Shown: positions 9,112-21,014 of the stretch, piece after piece
Layout of the letters: each line of letters starts with the position of its first letter
Numbering within the stretch: the stretch's first letter is position 1
NCBI RefSeq assembly: GCF_033439725.1
Contig: NW_026944391.1
Coordinates: 620,001 to 684,000, forward strand
Direction: 5' to 3'
Length of the DNA stretch: 64,000 bases
Origin: Neurospora tetraspora
Taxonomy: Eukaryota > Ascomycota > Sordariomycetes > Sordariales > Sordariaceae
Made by a program: the position numbers and the translations under genes
The notes under the pieces: model-generated
The model's database searches: none
The model's input: only the letters and a program-made list of their open reading frames with translations
What the model was told of the DNA's origin: nothing

Positions 9112-11520
9112 ATGAAGATTCTGGCTAACACTTGTTGCCTCACCTCCCTTCCTCAGCGATCAACAAGATGCGATATCAAGGTCGTGGAGCTGTTGTTGGA
9201 AGCAGGAGCGAGTCCAAATGTGGAAGGAAAGGTTTTTGATTGGAATACTCCCGTGCATATCGCTCTTGAAAATGGAAGGGCAGATATCTTTCGCCTGCTG
9301 CTTCAGCACGGTGGAGACCCTAACTTATTCGACCGCCTCGGTCAAAATGTGCTCCATATGGCGATACGGAAACAAAGCACTGATATGGTCAGTTTGCTTC
9401 TTGATCCGTGGATCCAAAACATACGTTACGAGGAAGATTCGAACCGTTCCACGTCCCCACGTCGACGCAGTTCCTGGAATCGACATGGGGCCCCTATCCA
9501 ACCCGCGACCTGCCTATTACAGAGAATCTCAAACGACCTTTCGTAGACGCAAAGATATCTGATGAGCATGACAAGACGCCGCTCATCCTTGCAGTGGAGA
9601 GTGGACTGATCGATGTTACGCGTAAGCTACTGTTAGCAGGCGCAGACCCCAAACACATGGTTCAGACATGTATACTCCTCTCAATGCCGCTATCTGGACA
9701 GGGTCTTTCGAGTTGGTCAAGATACTCATTGGCCATAAGGCGGATGTGAATATTACAACCGGTCATCCATTCGGAAGCCCGCTACATTTCCTTTTCCGCA
9801 TGCGTCCCGACGAAGAGTACTTCAGCCAGACAGCAGACCTTCTTCTCCAAAACAAGGCGAACGTCAATGCCCAAACTCGAGCGGGTTTACTCCGTTAATG
9901 AGGTACCTGTGCCAGTATCGAGTTCTTTCAATGCCTTCTTTTTCAGCACCGACAAGTGTATTGGCAAGATTTATAGAGGAGACGTCACCGGATCTCACCA
10001 ACTGTTTCGGCAAAACCGCCTTGCACTACGCCGCCTTTTATCCCGGAACATTCGACATGACCAAAAGGCTTTTAGAAGCTCAGGCGAATCCTCTTGCACG
10101 CGACCACCTTGGACATACTCCGCTGCATTACAGTCTCCTCAGTGAAGAACGAGAGTTGGTGAGAAGCAGCACAACGTGGACTGAACGGGTCCAAACTTTG
10201 ATGCGGGCCATTTTCCCAGAGAACCGACAACGTGCCCTGTCCGAAGCTATCCTTGCAGCGGTAAAGACAGGACTGGAAGTACAGTTGGATATGGTGCTGA
10301 ATGAGAAAGAAGAGGGTCTCAATCTTCTTCTTGACATCCCCGATAACAGCGGATACCAGGCCTTGGACATTGCCTATTCGTTTGGGAAAGAATACGAATC
10401 GGCTACCCAGAAGATCATCGCGTTGGGAGGCAAAACAGGGTCGAATGATAAAAAGAAGAGTCCCACTCGATGGAACAAGGATGATAGGAGCGAGCATCTT
10501 CACGTTTCAGAGGATGGAATGGAGGTATCTTTCGTGGGTAAGTCATGTCCAGTGTCCAGAACTACGTCTTGTTCATGAATGCATGCTAAACACATGTGGA
10601 CCGCAGCATATTCACTAGCTCCCCGCTATATCATGGGAGCAGTGCGGGCGGATCATCCGATACCCACTCACAGAAGGCACTTTTATTTTGAGGTAGAAGT
10701 TGTCGAGCTACCCGTACGCGAGATCTGGGATTATAGGTCTGGATTGTAAGTCCCACGGGTCTGAAACTTCCTCCTCTTACGACCAAATGCGAACTGACCC
10801 TGCATTACCACAAAGTCTCGGCGCGGTCGCAATTGGCTTCTAGACAGAGCAGTGCACATTACGCAGTTGCGCAGGCTGGGAAAGAGGCTCATGGGGTTAT
10901 CGTAATGATGATGGGGGGGTGTATAACTTCAGCGAGCACGTGTTGGAGGGCTCACTTGCTACACAATACTCTACAAAGACCATCATCAGCGTTTTCGTAG
11001 ACCCGCCCCGTCAAAGGGCCAGGTTTCGGGAGTACAGTCAGTGGCACCATCAGGGGGCCGGAGATTGGTTTTATGGCGTTGTTGGGCAACTGTACCCGAC
11101 TGTATCCTTTTACATCCGCTCGGACTAACGCGAAGTTGAAGGTCAACTTTGGGAAGGGGGGAAACGGAAAGACCGGTGGGTTCAAGTACCCGCCGAAGAA
11201 GGAATACTGGGAGGACGGGACGCCTGAAGAGGAGGAGGACCAGGAGGAGAAGGGGAAAGAGAAGGAGAAGGAGAAGGGGAAAGAGAAGGAGAAGGAGAAG
11301 GAGGAGGAGGATGATGAGGAGGAGGACGACGAGGAGGAGGACGAGGAGGAGGAGGATGATGAGGAGGAGGACGACGAGGAGGAGGACGAGGAGGAGGAGG
11401 AGGAGGAGGAGGAGGATGACGTCGAGTCCGAATAGGAGGAAGAAGAATGACAACGACGTGAAGTCTGAGGCAAAGGATGACGGTTCGGATGACGGAACAC
11501 CTGAGACGGAGGAAAATTGA
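9112..11520 (+). pseudogene. Ankyrin-SPRY protein gene, decayed
   Basis: The remnant encodes ankyrin repeats followed by a SPRY (B30.2) domain and a poly-acidic tail. The first recognisable exon begins at 9157 after a strong 3' splice site. Ankyrin motifs such as NTPVHIALENGRADIFRLLL, KTPLILAVESG, YTPLNAAIWTG, KTALHYAAFYPG and HTPLHYSLLS occur in order but in three successive frames. Single-base indels are inferred near 9400, 9663 and 9885. Introns 10538-10606 and 10746-10815 (GTAAGT starts) splice to a SPRY core (YFEVEV, LGAVAIGF, GWERGSWGYRNDDG). A TAG at 10841-10843 interrupts this core. Another frame change precedes KLKVNFGKGG near 11130. The Glu/Asp tail ends at 11435, or at 11520 if the tract itself carries a frameshift. 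Several sequencing errors could mimic this, but real decay is more likely. Confidence 0.7.
11226..11415 (+). repeat. GAG/GAC/GAT triplet-rich low-complexity tract
   Basis: This is a long purine-strand tract (gaggaggac, gagaaggag) coding for Glu/Asp/Lys in the frame of the ankyrin-SPRY remnant. An internal larger repeat is visible: gatgaggaggaggacgacgaggaggaggac occurs twice. Such tracts slip easily, which may explain why the tail is open in two different frames. Confidence 0.85.
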
Positions 11521-13737
11521 CTGGATGGCCTGTAATTTCAAAGGGAAGAAGACTTGGATGAAGGGAAAGCTGACGAGGCGGCGCAGTAGCATGTAAATGA
11601 TGTGAATGTGGGTATCATGTACACGTCTTGTTTCTTGGGTAAAATCTCGTTTTTATGAAAGACAAGTTGGCTTCTGGACCGATATCAACTCATTACGCAG
11701 CAGAGACCGTTAAAATAGGTAAACAAGGAGTGAGTAATACCTCATGAAAGGGGCGACCCGAAAGCTTTTGAAAGACGACGTTTCTGTGAAAGTCTGGTTT
11801 CGGTTTCGACAGCCCATTGGCCGACTGCGATGATCTACTATCTTATGTGCTACTGTAGGGGCAGCTGTTGTGTTAGCGAAATAACAGAGCTACTACCTGG
11901 CATACAGGGGCTGTAGCGTGTCTCGTTGTATTGACATGAATGTTTACATGTAATTACTGGTGCGAATATTTCGTCAAACATTCACTCGGCTCTTTCGGCT
12001 GTGTTCAATGTGTTTGCTTTCAGCTCTTATTGCTCCTGCTCGTGGAAAGAACAACGTAAAGCTTGTCGTATTCTTTCTCTTTACTCCAGATTCTTTGATG
12101 TAGAGGTCTTGGTCTATTACACGGAACAAATAGTAGTCCTTCATCTGAACCGAAGCTCGAAAATTACTAGAATATGTAAACGTTTGATAAGACCTATCCA
12201 CGAAACCACGATCAGATCACAAGCAGGCTCCGCAAAAAAAAAAAAAAAAAAAAATTGTCGAGTTCAAAATTCTCGTCATTTATGTGTGTAAAGTGGCAGT
12301 CATCAAGTCATATATATCCGTCCAAAACTAATCATGCCCATCATAAAAAAAACGAGGGTATATCCACCAAACTCGCTTCCCTCATCATCGATGCCATCCA
12401 TGTCATGTCATCACCTCCCAAAACCAAACCCTCTCCTCATTAACTCAACTCAACTCAATAAGGAAAGACCCAAAGATAAGCATCCCAAACCCTCTCTCCA
12501 CCTCCTTCCCCCGCGCCTTCCCAGCCGCAGCCGCAGCCGCAGCCTCTTCATGTTTCACCACCCTCACTTCCACTTCCACTTCCACTTCCACTTCCACTTC
12601 CGGCACTCCCCGCCCCATTTCCCTCCATGTCCCGTCCATAGAGGTACCCACCACCCGTCTTTTGGCATTGCTTATCGCCTCCTTGAGAGGAAATCATCCA
12701 TTTCAGAAAGCTATTTCCGGGACACACGAACACGCACCTAATGAGAATCATCAGCAGGAAAAAAGAATGAATGGGTTTCATAGCGATCCATCTGTTGGTG
12801 TTCCTAATGGTTAGTAACAGAAAAGTTGGCCGGCATTCTTCTCTCCGCGTTCAATTAAGTTGTTGTGTTCAAGCTCCGAGGTGGCTGACGTGAGAGCTGG
12901 ACGACAGATCCGGGCAACAACTGCCCTGGGTAGACTTTGGCGCCTCGGCGGTGCCTCCCACGGCCCGGGCACTGATCCGAGCCGGTACCTCTACTAAAAT
13001 CGCTTGACTCCGCGAGATTTGGAGAGATAAAGGGAAAAGTGAAGGATTTAGCCTGTGAACATTTCACAAACGCGTACCGTATGTTGTTTCCATCATTGCA
13101 AATTGAATCTCGGTGTTGCCGGCCCCGTGCCCGTGCATTTCGACCATGAATGCGGAGTACCTAAAATACGCCGGTGACGGGAGCTTCTGTGTGCGGGCGG
13201 GCGGGCGGCACGGAGAAAGGAATGGGAGAAATGGACACCTGGAACATGCCGAAATTGCAGTCCGCATCTCTTCAGTTCTCAGTTCTCACACCCTCTCTTG
13301 CGAGATCAGGCTGTTGGGTCCACAAGAACTGTCGCCGCCAGACGGTGCCCGCTTGGAGACAGCGCTGCCGCCGAAAGGCTGCTCGACTGCTCCCTTTTTA
13401 CTCCCTCCACCCCCCGTGCTTCCTGCCGCGCCCGCCCACAAGAGGTCCCAGGTCTTCTGCCACGATCCCTCTCTTTCCTCATTCTTTCTCCGTCCCCTCC
13501 CTTTTCCTCTCCCGTGTTCCATTTCTCGCCTCCCGGTCTCTCTCCGGAACATTTCAACCACAGTTTTTAGGCCTCCTGTCATGGCCTGGCCAGACTGCTT
13601 GCCAGACTGCCTTGTGGTCAGTGCACGCACTAAGGTCTTGGCACTTACCCCACCGGTTGCATTTACTCTTGGATCCACCCTGGAAGCTCTGGACCCACTT
13701 CTCGATTCTGGATCTGTATTTATTCGTGCACGCCAGC
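11521..13737. other. Intergenic region with low-complexity tracts
   Basis: No convincing gene was found in this 2.2 kb. It holds a run of about 21 A at 12234-12254, a CTTCCA hexanucleotide microsatellite at 12565-12601, and a C/T-rich stretch at 13370-13540. Open frames here are compositional (Ser/Pro-rich or Val-Glu dipeptides) and show no domain. It may include the 3' flank of the ankyrin-SPRY remnant. Confidence 0.5.
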
Positions 13738-14306
13738 TGTCACACGGACATCGCCCACAGTCCAGGGTTAGTTCTGGGTTAGGGTTGCCGAGGCTTAGTA
13801 GAGCCTCAACGGTTGGCATCAGCCTTATGAATGCCCGGCGGCCGTAGGCCGCCAGACTCAAACCTTACTTCGGCCAGACTCTCGGCCACCGGCATTGCTT
13901 ACCCAAGCCCCTCTCGACGCCACCACGCTAGCGAGCCAACCATCGAACTGCCGGCGACGCTAATAAGCGAGACGAGGCGGTCCCCAGTCATCACAGAAGC
14001 GATCACAGTCAACCAAGCAAGAAGCAGGACGACCGGACGAAGGCCGGCGCCAGAAGGAGGAAGGAGAATGGTTGAAGACACTCAGGAAGACCTACATGTA
14101 TGAAGACCGCTAGATAGATACCTTGAGGCCTCAAGCAACAAGACTCGGTACGTACCTCAGTACGCACCAAACCTCTTTGGCATAAGAAGGCCTTGAAACC
14201 CAGCCTTCGGTTGAAGGTTAAGAGGATCAGCAAGGCTTTCGAGACCAAAGTGTTTATCAGCGGAATTGAACCATTGTTCCAAGCCCAGAAACCTGCCCTT
14301 GTCACA
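13738..14306. repeat. Solo LTR, family 2, with TSD CCAGC
   Basis: A 569-bp element begins TGTCACACGG and ends CCCTTGTCACA. It is flanked by perfect 5-bp direct repeats CCAGC at 13733-13737 and 14307-14311, the footprint of integrase-mediated insertion. It aligns along its length with the interrupted copy at 20040-20993. There is no internal coding region, so it is a solo LTR. Confidence 0.9.
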
Positions 14307-14419
14307 CCAGCCATGCACTCCTTCTTCCTCGTTTTTACTCCTCATAGTTAATTATTTATTACATTCGTCAGATTAGCCAGTGCCAGCCACTCGCCCAGTC
14401 TACGTGCCGTGACACCTCC

Positions 14420-14985
14420 TTTCTTCATTCCTCCAGTCTTGCAAATCCACGATTCCCTGTCGCACGTCAAACCCCGCATCCACGACATAATATTTGTGAA
14501 CAGGCTGAACGACAACGAACGAATCTTTGAGTAGAGGTCAGACTGTGTGTAAAGTCTGGAGGTCTAAAAGTAGGGCAAGGGAGGTCCCTGTGCGGTGGGG
14601 CTATGGCCAGTGAAGGGAGAAGGGAGCCATGGCTAGCCGCACATGACACGGGACACCAACAATATTGACCATCTGGGACCCGAAAAGATCGACCGAAAGC
14701 TTGAGCACAAAGCGAGGCATTGTTGTTAGAGCCCTCCGCGCCTGCCGGAACATACGAGAAGGTTCTGTCACTTTTGACTGCTGCGAATACATTCTGCGTG
14801 ATATTGCCATTGCGGTCCCTCCAGCGTTGCTGTTGAGATGTACGACGACCAGGGGAACTCCCAATATGATAGGAAGCAATAGGCAGTAAATAATAAAGAT
14901 TGAGGAGTAAACCAGGATCAATTCTTGCAGGAGGAAAGATTGTAAAAGGCTGACTCGAGGTGGAGTTGTCCTCCAAGCCTGCCTC
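14420..14985. repeat. 3' flank of HET-ankyrin gene, present again at 43.2 and 44.7 kb
   Basis: Parts of this flank (14421-14480 and about 14670-14957) recur at 43198-43566. Its inner end (about 14880-14995) recurs in inverted orientation at 44681-44807. On the minus strand one frame encodes a hydrophobic stretch (LILVYSSIFIIYCLLLPIILGVPLVVV) followed by a basic segment that is kept in the 43-kb copy. It may therefore be a remnant of a small membrane-protein exon rather than plain 3' UTR. No family was recognised. Confidence 0.6.
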
Positions 14986-17900
14986 TTAGGATGCAAGGCG
15001 GAGTAGCTTAACAACCGCCTCATGCCCATTCTCTGCTGCCAAATGCAGCGCTGTCCGTCCAGCCCCATCCTTAGGATCTGCGTCAACCTTGCCAGTATCG
15101 AGAAGCAGCTTAACAACCGCCTCATGTCCATTCTTCGCCGCCATATGCAACGCTGTCCGTCCATCCTTATCCTTAGGATTTGCATCAACCTTGCTAGTAT
15201 TGAGAAGCAGCTTAACAGCCGCCTCATGCCCCTTCTCCGCCGCTATATATAGCGCTGTCCGTCCAGCCCCATCCTTAGGATCTGCGTCAACCTTGCCAGT
15301 ATCGAGAAGCAGCTTAACAACCGTCTCATGCCCATTCTTTGCCGCCATATGCAACGCTGTCCATCCATCCTCATCCTTAGGATCTGCGTCAACCTTGCCA
15401 GTATCGAGAAGCAGCTTAACAACCGCCTCGTGCCCTTTCTCTGCCGCCATATGCAGCGCTGTCCATCCATCCTCATCCTTAGCATCTGCGTCAACTTTGC
15501 CAGTATCGAGAAGTAGCTTAACAACCGCCTCATGTCCATTCTTCGCCGCCATATGCAACGCTGTCTCTCCATATTCATCCTGAGCACCTGCGTCAACCTT
15601 GCCAGTATCGAGAAGCAGCTTAACAACCGCTTCAAGCCCATTCCTCGCCGCCATATGCAGTGCTGTCCGTCTATCCTCATCCTGAGCACCTGCGTCAACC
15701 TTGCCAGTATCGAGAAGCAGCTTAACAACCGCCTCATGTCCATTCTTCGCTGCCATATGCAACGCTGTCTCTCCATACTCATCCTTAGGATCTGCGTCAA
15801 CCTTGCCAGTATCGAGAAGCAGCTTAACAACCGCTTCACGCCCATTCCCCGCCGCCATATACAGCGCTGTCTCTCCATCCTCATCCTTAGGATCTGCGTC
15901 AACCTTGCCAGTATCGAGAAGCAGCTTAACAACCGCCTCATGCCCATTCTCTGCCGCCATATACAGCGCTGTCCATCCATCCTCATCCTTAGCACCTACG
16001 TCAACCTTGCCAGTATCGAGAAGTAGCTTAACAACCGCCTCATGTCCATTCTTCGCCGCCATATGCAACGCTGTCTCTCCACACTCATCCTTAGGATCTG
16101 CGTCAACCTTGCCAGTATCGAGAAGCAGCTTAACAACCGCCTCATGTCCATTCTCCGCAGCCATATGCAGCGCTGTCCGTCCAAGCCGGTCCTTAGCACC
16201 TACGTCAACCTTGCCGGTATCGAGAAGTAGCTTAACAACCGCCTCATGCCCATTCTCCGCCGCTATATGCAGCGCTGTCCATCCATACTCATCCTTAGGA
16301 TCTGCGTCAACCTTGCCAGTATCGAGAAGTAGCTTAACAACCGCCTCATGCCCATTCTCCGCCGCTATATGCAGCGCTGTCCATCCATCCTCATCCTTAG
16401 GATCTGCGTCAACCTTGCCAGTATCGAGAAGCAGCTTAACAGCCGCCTCATGCCCCTTCTCCGCCGCCATATGCAACGCTGTCCGTCCATCCTTATCCTT
16501 AGGATTTGCATCAACCTTGCTAGTATCGAGAAGCAGCTTAACAACCGCCTCATGCCCCTTCTCCGCCGCCATATGCAACGCTGTCCGTCCATCCTTATCC
16601 TTAGGATTTGCATCAACCTTGCCAGTATCGAGAAGCAGTTTAACAACCGCTTTATGCCCATTCTTTGCCGCCATATGCAACGCTGTCCATCCATTATTAT
16701 CCTTAGAATTTGCATCAACCTTGCTCGTATCGAGAAACAGCTTAACAACCGCCTCATGCCCATTCTTTGCCGCCATATGCAACGCTGTCCATCCATTATT
16801 ATCCTTAGAATTTGCATCAACCTTGCTCGTATCGAGAAACAGCTTAACAACCGCTTCCTGCCCCTTCTCTGCCGCCATATGCAGCGTTGTCTGTCCATTC
16901 TCATCCTTAGCACCTGCATTAACCTTGCCAGTATCGAGAAGTAGCTGAACGACTACCTCATGCCCAGTTATTGCCGCTCGATGCAGCGCTGTCTGTCCAT
17001 TCTCATCCTTAGCACGTGCGTCAACCTTGCCAGTATCGAAAAGCATCTTAACGATCGCTTTATAGCCTTTTTGCTCCGCAAGCCACAGCGCCGTCCGTAG
17101 CTCCTCCCTATGCAAGTTGACCTTGCCGGTGTCGAGAAGCAATTTTACGACCGTCTGATGCCCGTTTCCTGCCGCCAAGCATAGAAGCGTCCATTGGCCT
17201 TTGTCCTCAATAAGTTGATTCACCATTGTTTCCTTTGCATCTTCCTTTTCTGAATCCTCGGGACCTAAGCAAGTCTTTTTTAGGTTGCTCATGCTCCTCA
17301 ATGCCCTCTCAAGAACCGCCGTTTCTTCCCGAAGATTCTTCACTGCAACTCCATACTGTTTCACCTCTTGTAATACCAATCTGACATTCCGTATCCGAGT
17401 CGCCGCATTTAGACAACCTTCCAACCCTGTCTTTGAATGCTCTGGTACTGGAATGCTTGCAAAGTAGTCGTGCTTGTTTTCATCTTGCTGCCTGTCTGGA
17501 TCTATATCCCAATCCCAGATAAGTCGAAAATTGTGTGGAAAGACTGTTATCGATTGTAAAAGTTCTGACCACTTAATATCTCCGGTCGTAACTCGTGAAT
17601 CGCTTGCCGAGGAAACTGCAATCATTATAACCGCCCAGTGATCGTTGTATGGCCTGAGGATCGTGGGTCTCGACGCTCCTTGAAAAAGGCAGATGACATC
17701 TCCTTTTTGGACGGATTTTACCGTGGTCGGGAGGGTCCAGCAAGAAACCCATGCTTCCTTCACGCAAATATAGCTGGGGTCATTCCTCCAAGCAATGGCC
17801 ACATCTTGTCTGTCTTCCCAAGTAGCATTTCTCTTGACCGAGGACACTTCGCCAAGAATGCAGCCCTTGCCCTCAATGACGGCAATCTCCTTATCGTCCG

Positions 17901-19186
17901 AAATGTCTACAGAGACCAATTCAGATAGGAAGAAGTGGATGAGTTTGTTGAAGAGTTGTTTCCACGAAATCTGGTAGTCGGCGAATAATCCTGCTGCGGT
18001 TGGATTATCAGAGCTCATACCGAGTAAGGCATATACTTTATCGCGACGATCCGTAGCTTCGCGGGTGTGGTACATCTCTATCAGTTCACCCAGAGGGCGT
18101 ATGTCAAGAGAAAAGTTGTCTGACTGACTGGTCGCGTATTTGGGCCGGAAGATTGCGCCCCTTATGAGGTAAGTTACTGAAAGGATTCGAGCCCGCAGGT
18201 CTGCGCGGAGTTCATTGAACAGGTTCAATGCATTTAGGCCTGAGCAGAATGCAAATCCGTCAACCTCAGCAGAACCACACTTGATCAGAATATGGCGAGC
18301 CGCGGCAACGTCCTGAAGCACCTGCATCAATCTGTCAGTTTCCTTAGTCATAATACTTTGATATCGGTTCCCTTACCCAAATGCGCTGAAACCACGGTCG
18401 TTGAAGCAGTGCAAGGATTCCCGCTTTATTGTCTAATCGTTTTGTAGACAGCTTGGCTGCGATGCGTATTTCTTCGAGCGCTTGGTCGCGCTCGCCTGCC
18501 ATGCGTATTTCTTCGAGCGCTTGGTCGCTACCGGCTGCCTCTTCTCCAAGCCAAACAATTACGCGACTTGCTTTAGCGTAGATCTTCGCTATAGATTGAA
18601 CTTGGTGTCCTTTTTCTTCTTCGTCTTCTTGGTTGATGCAAATGGCATCTATCCATATAGTTCGTTCAATGGAGTGATCTCGAAGATGTAACAGCGCTGC
18701 GTGAAGGTTTTCTCCGACGGGCAAGTCGCACCCGTTTATAGAGATGGAACAAGGCTTGGACTCGGAGCCCCACACGTAGGATAAGGCCTCGTACGGACGA
18801 GTGCCTTTTGAGTCCAATGTGGTGGGGAAGAACCGACAGTGTATTGCGGCGTCCTCGTTTTCAGACGGCAATAGTTGAAGCAAGCGAATATGGCTACGTG
18901 ATATGGGAACGTTGTAATATAGATTCTTTATAGGTGTTAGCGTTATTCTGAAATGTCGTAGGGGGAAAAGAAGTAAGCCTACTTCCACCTGCTTCGTGTT
19001 ATCCACGCCGGCGGACGTCGCTGTATCAGCGGAACCGGTAGCTGGAGCGGCTGGGAGCCCGGGGGCGGGCATACGGGTAGCGGACATAGCGGTGGCGGCG
19101 GAGATTTCTGGCAAAGGTGCAGGGCGAGACTGCTCTTGGCCCTTATCATCTTCCCAACCCTCCGTATTGTGCAGTCGTTGAGACAT
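14986..19186 (-). CDS. HET-domain protein with 22 high-identity ankyrin repeats
   Basis: A predicted 1381-residue protein of the heterokaryon-incompatibility (HET) type. Exons (minus) are 19186-18377 and 18321-14986, total 4146 nt, divisible by three. The 55-nt intron begins GTAAGG and ends GCAG, joining RIW to VLQDV. The start at 19186 (MSQRL) is preferred; an in-frame ATG at 19291 adds 35 low-complexity residues. The HET domain (PF06985-like) shows YEALSYVWG at 132-140 and IWIDAICINQED at about 177-188, then VIVWLG. A 13-residue unit (DQALEEIRxAxxR) is duplicated after it. Residues 271-645 form a helical linker. Ankyrin repeats fill 646-1381, most of them 34 residues with differences concentrated at a few positions. 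HET domains trigger cell death when forced into activity, and repeats of this kind act as recognition modules in fungal NLR and HET genes. The gene is intact, unlike its copy at 45-47.6 kb. Confidence 0.88.
14989..17196 (-). repeat. 102-bp ankyrin-coding tandem array, 22 units
   Basis: The array runs as consecutive 102-bp units encoding VDADPKDEDGWTALHMAAEN followed by GHEAVVKLLLDTGK, with near identity between units. Variation clusters at residues 4-5, 8-9 and 11 of the unit (D/N/V/G; P/A/S; E/K/N/G/R; D/Y/C/A/L/N; W/R/E/Q), where the ankyrin beta-hairpin contacts ligands. The first two units are more divergent. This matches the high-internal-conservation repeats known from fungal NLR and HET genes, which change length by recombination. 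Confidence 0.92.
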
Positions 19187-20039
19187 CGTAGCTTTAGGGA
19201 ACGAAGGTCTTGAGCGAGGCGACGTAGATAAGGCACTCGAAGATGATCGTATTGTTCTGGAGGCAGCGAATGCTATACAGTTGACGATCAATGGATTGTA
19301 AAAATGCTGGAGATTCCTCTATCCTGCCCCCAAGGACAAAATAAAAAGAAACTAGAGTACTATGTTTTCTCAAGGCTATGGTGGAGCATGAAGCGTCGTG
19401 TTGAGTCTGTTTCTGTTTTACTATGTCAGGCGTAGGATGGCTGGCGCCCACCAACTTGATACCGGAACGGTATCGCAGGCATCATATGTGATTTGACTGA
19501 TGCCTGAGGTACCCGCCTTGGCAGGCGCCTGTTGGGTTTAAGTGATTGACCCGACCCCTCGGTCGCATCCCCACTTGTGTAGGTCCTGTAGATTAGATAA
19601 GGATAGCTTGCGTGCATATGGTCTTCGACCTCTCTGGATTGTTTCCAGGATCATCACACTTCACATACAATCAATCACATTCAAGATATCTTCTTAATGC
19701 TTCACAATACCCTCCTAACGGTATTACAACTACACGCCAGTAGCCCAAAGGACATTTCTTTCTAGAGGCCGGGCATTCTGAACCCAGAACTCGACTTGGG
19801 CGAGGGTCGTGGCTTTGTCACGGGGTTTACAGGGCTTGGCAAACCTGCAATGTCGGCCCTACCGGCAATAAATGCCGCCGGTATTCAACATGTTAAGGTG
19901 ATTTTTCATCTGAAATCGTCCGAGCAAATATCTCATAGTTAGAAGTTGTGATACGCGGGTTGGCCTTTGGGCTTCGCGTGCAGTATTAGCGTTCGTTGAC
20001 ATTGCTAGGGTAACAGACGACAGGCTTCATCTGCCTACC
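19187..20039. repeat. Upstream region of HET-ankyrin gene, duplicated at 53.15-53.53 kb
   Basis: About 19236-19860 aligns with 53150-53530 (for example gtcaggcgtaggatggctgg, ctagaggccgggcattctg, cgacttgggcgagggtcgt). It therefore belongs to the same segmental duplication as the gene. A further piece (about 19834-19890, ggcttggcaaacctgcaatg) recurs at 37016-37075. No coding sequence is visible. The promoter of the HET-ankyrin gene must lie at the left end of this stretch. Confidence 0.7.
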
Positions 20040-20993
20040 TGTCACACGGACATTCGCCGGCGACATTCACTAACTCTTTAGGAATAGGGTTATTGAGGCT
20101 CCGCAGGCTCAAAGCGTGGCACCAGCATCATCGATGCTTTGCGGCCTCAGACGTCAAAGATCATCCTCGCCCAACCTAACTCCCTGTTACCGGCATCAAC
20201 ACAGCCGAAGCGCTACCAGGCTATCGAGCCTACCTTCGAACTGCTGACTGGAATTATGTGACGAACGGCAGTCTGATCTGCCTAAGTGAGATAGCTGAAG
20301 GTAGTAAACTATCAAAGTCGTTCGGTGAAGCCAAAAAGTTCACAACAAGTATGGTAGCGTTATACTAGTCTCGGTGATAATGATCAATTGACAACTGTCG
20401 AACTATCTGACAATCTGAGTCCTCCAGTCGTCCCTTTATACTCCGTGCCTATTCCTGATTCCTTGGTCCTTGAGTATCTATTGTAGTGATGGCTCACTGA
20501 TGGTGTTGGCTCACTGTGAGCCCTGCTCATCGTGAGCCAGTGCGTCAGCGCGCACCTGCATGCGCCCTTCAGGTCGATGCTTGCCCTCCTGGAGGTTACA
20601 CTGGCCACCATAGGGGAGCAGTCGGGTCCCGACGGCCTGGTCAGCCCTTGTGTCGCTTAAGTTCGTAACAAATTACCGACAGCGCTAAGCGCCTTTACGG
20701 AGTAACTATAGCCAACCAAGTAGAAGTAGGACGACCGGACGAAGGTCGGCGTTAGAAGGAAGGTATTTAGAAAGATCTACTTGTATGCACATGAACTAGA
20801 TAGACAAGCGCCGATGCCTCGAGGCCTCAGGTCGTAAAGGCTCGGTACGTACCAACCTTCTTTGGTATAAGAAGGCCTTGGAGCCTAGCCTTCCTCTGGC
20901 GGTTGAAAGGATCAACAAAGCCTTCGAGACCAAAGAAGATTATCAGCTGAATTGAACTCTTTGTTCCAAGCCTAGAACTCTGCCCTTGTCACA
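20040..20993. repeat. Solo LTR, family 2, interrupted, TSD CTACC
   Basis: It begins TGTCACACGG and ends CCCTTGTCACA like the 13738-14306 copy, and is flanked by direct repeats CTACC (20035-20039 and 20994-20998). It is split by a nested LTR at 20257-20670. Removing that insert and one copy of its target duplication leaves about 535 bp, close to the 569 bp of the intact copy. C-to-T and G-to-A differences are common. Confidence 0.88.
20257..20670. repeat. Solo LTR, family 1, nested, TSD AATTA
   Basis: A 414-bp element begins TGTGACGAAC and ends GTTCGTAACA (inverted termini). It is flanked by AATTA at 20252-20256 and 20671-20675. It sits inside the family-2 LTR. Its right three quarters match the partial copy at 1-264. 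The nesting shows that family 1 transposed after family 2 at this site. Confidence 0.88.
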
Positions 20994-21014
20994 CTACCCG
21001 TGTAAAAAATCTAG

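Noticed and set aside
12445-12654. Small minus-strand frame with Val-Glu repeats
   Set aside because: It is coded by a hexanucleotide microsatellite and has no supporting features.
13113-13847. 244-residue plus-strand frame
   Set aside because: It is C/T-rich and low in complexity, has overlapping frames on both strands, shows no domain, and its 3' end runs into a solo LTR.
15701-16948. Long plus-strand frame (415 residues) and similar ones opposite the ankyrin repeats
   Set aside because: They are antisense shadows of the 102-bp ankyrin array. The minus strand carries the clear ankyrin consensus and the spliced HET gene.
14989-17196. Regular 102-bp repeats as a possible CRISPR-like array
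   Set aside because: The units are contiguous coding repeats without spacers, in a eukaryotic gene.
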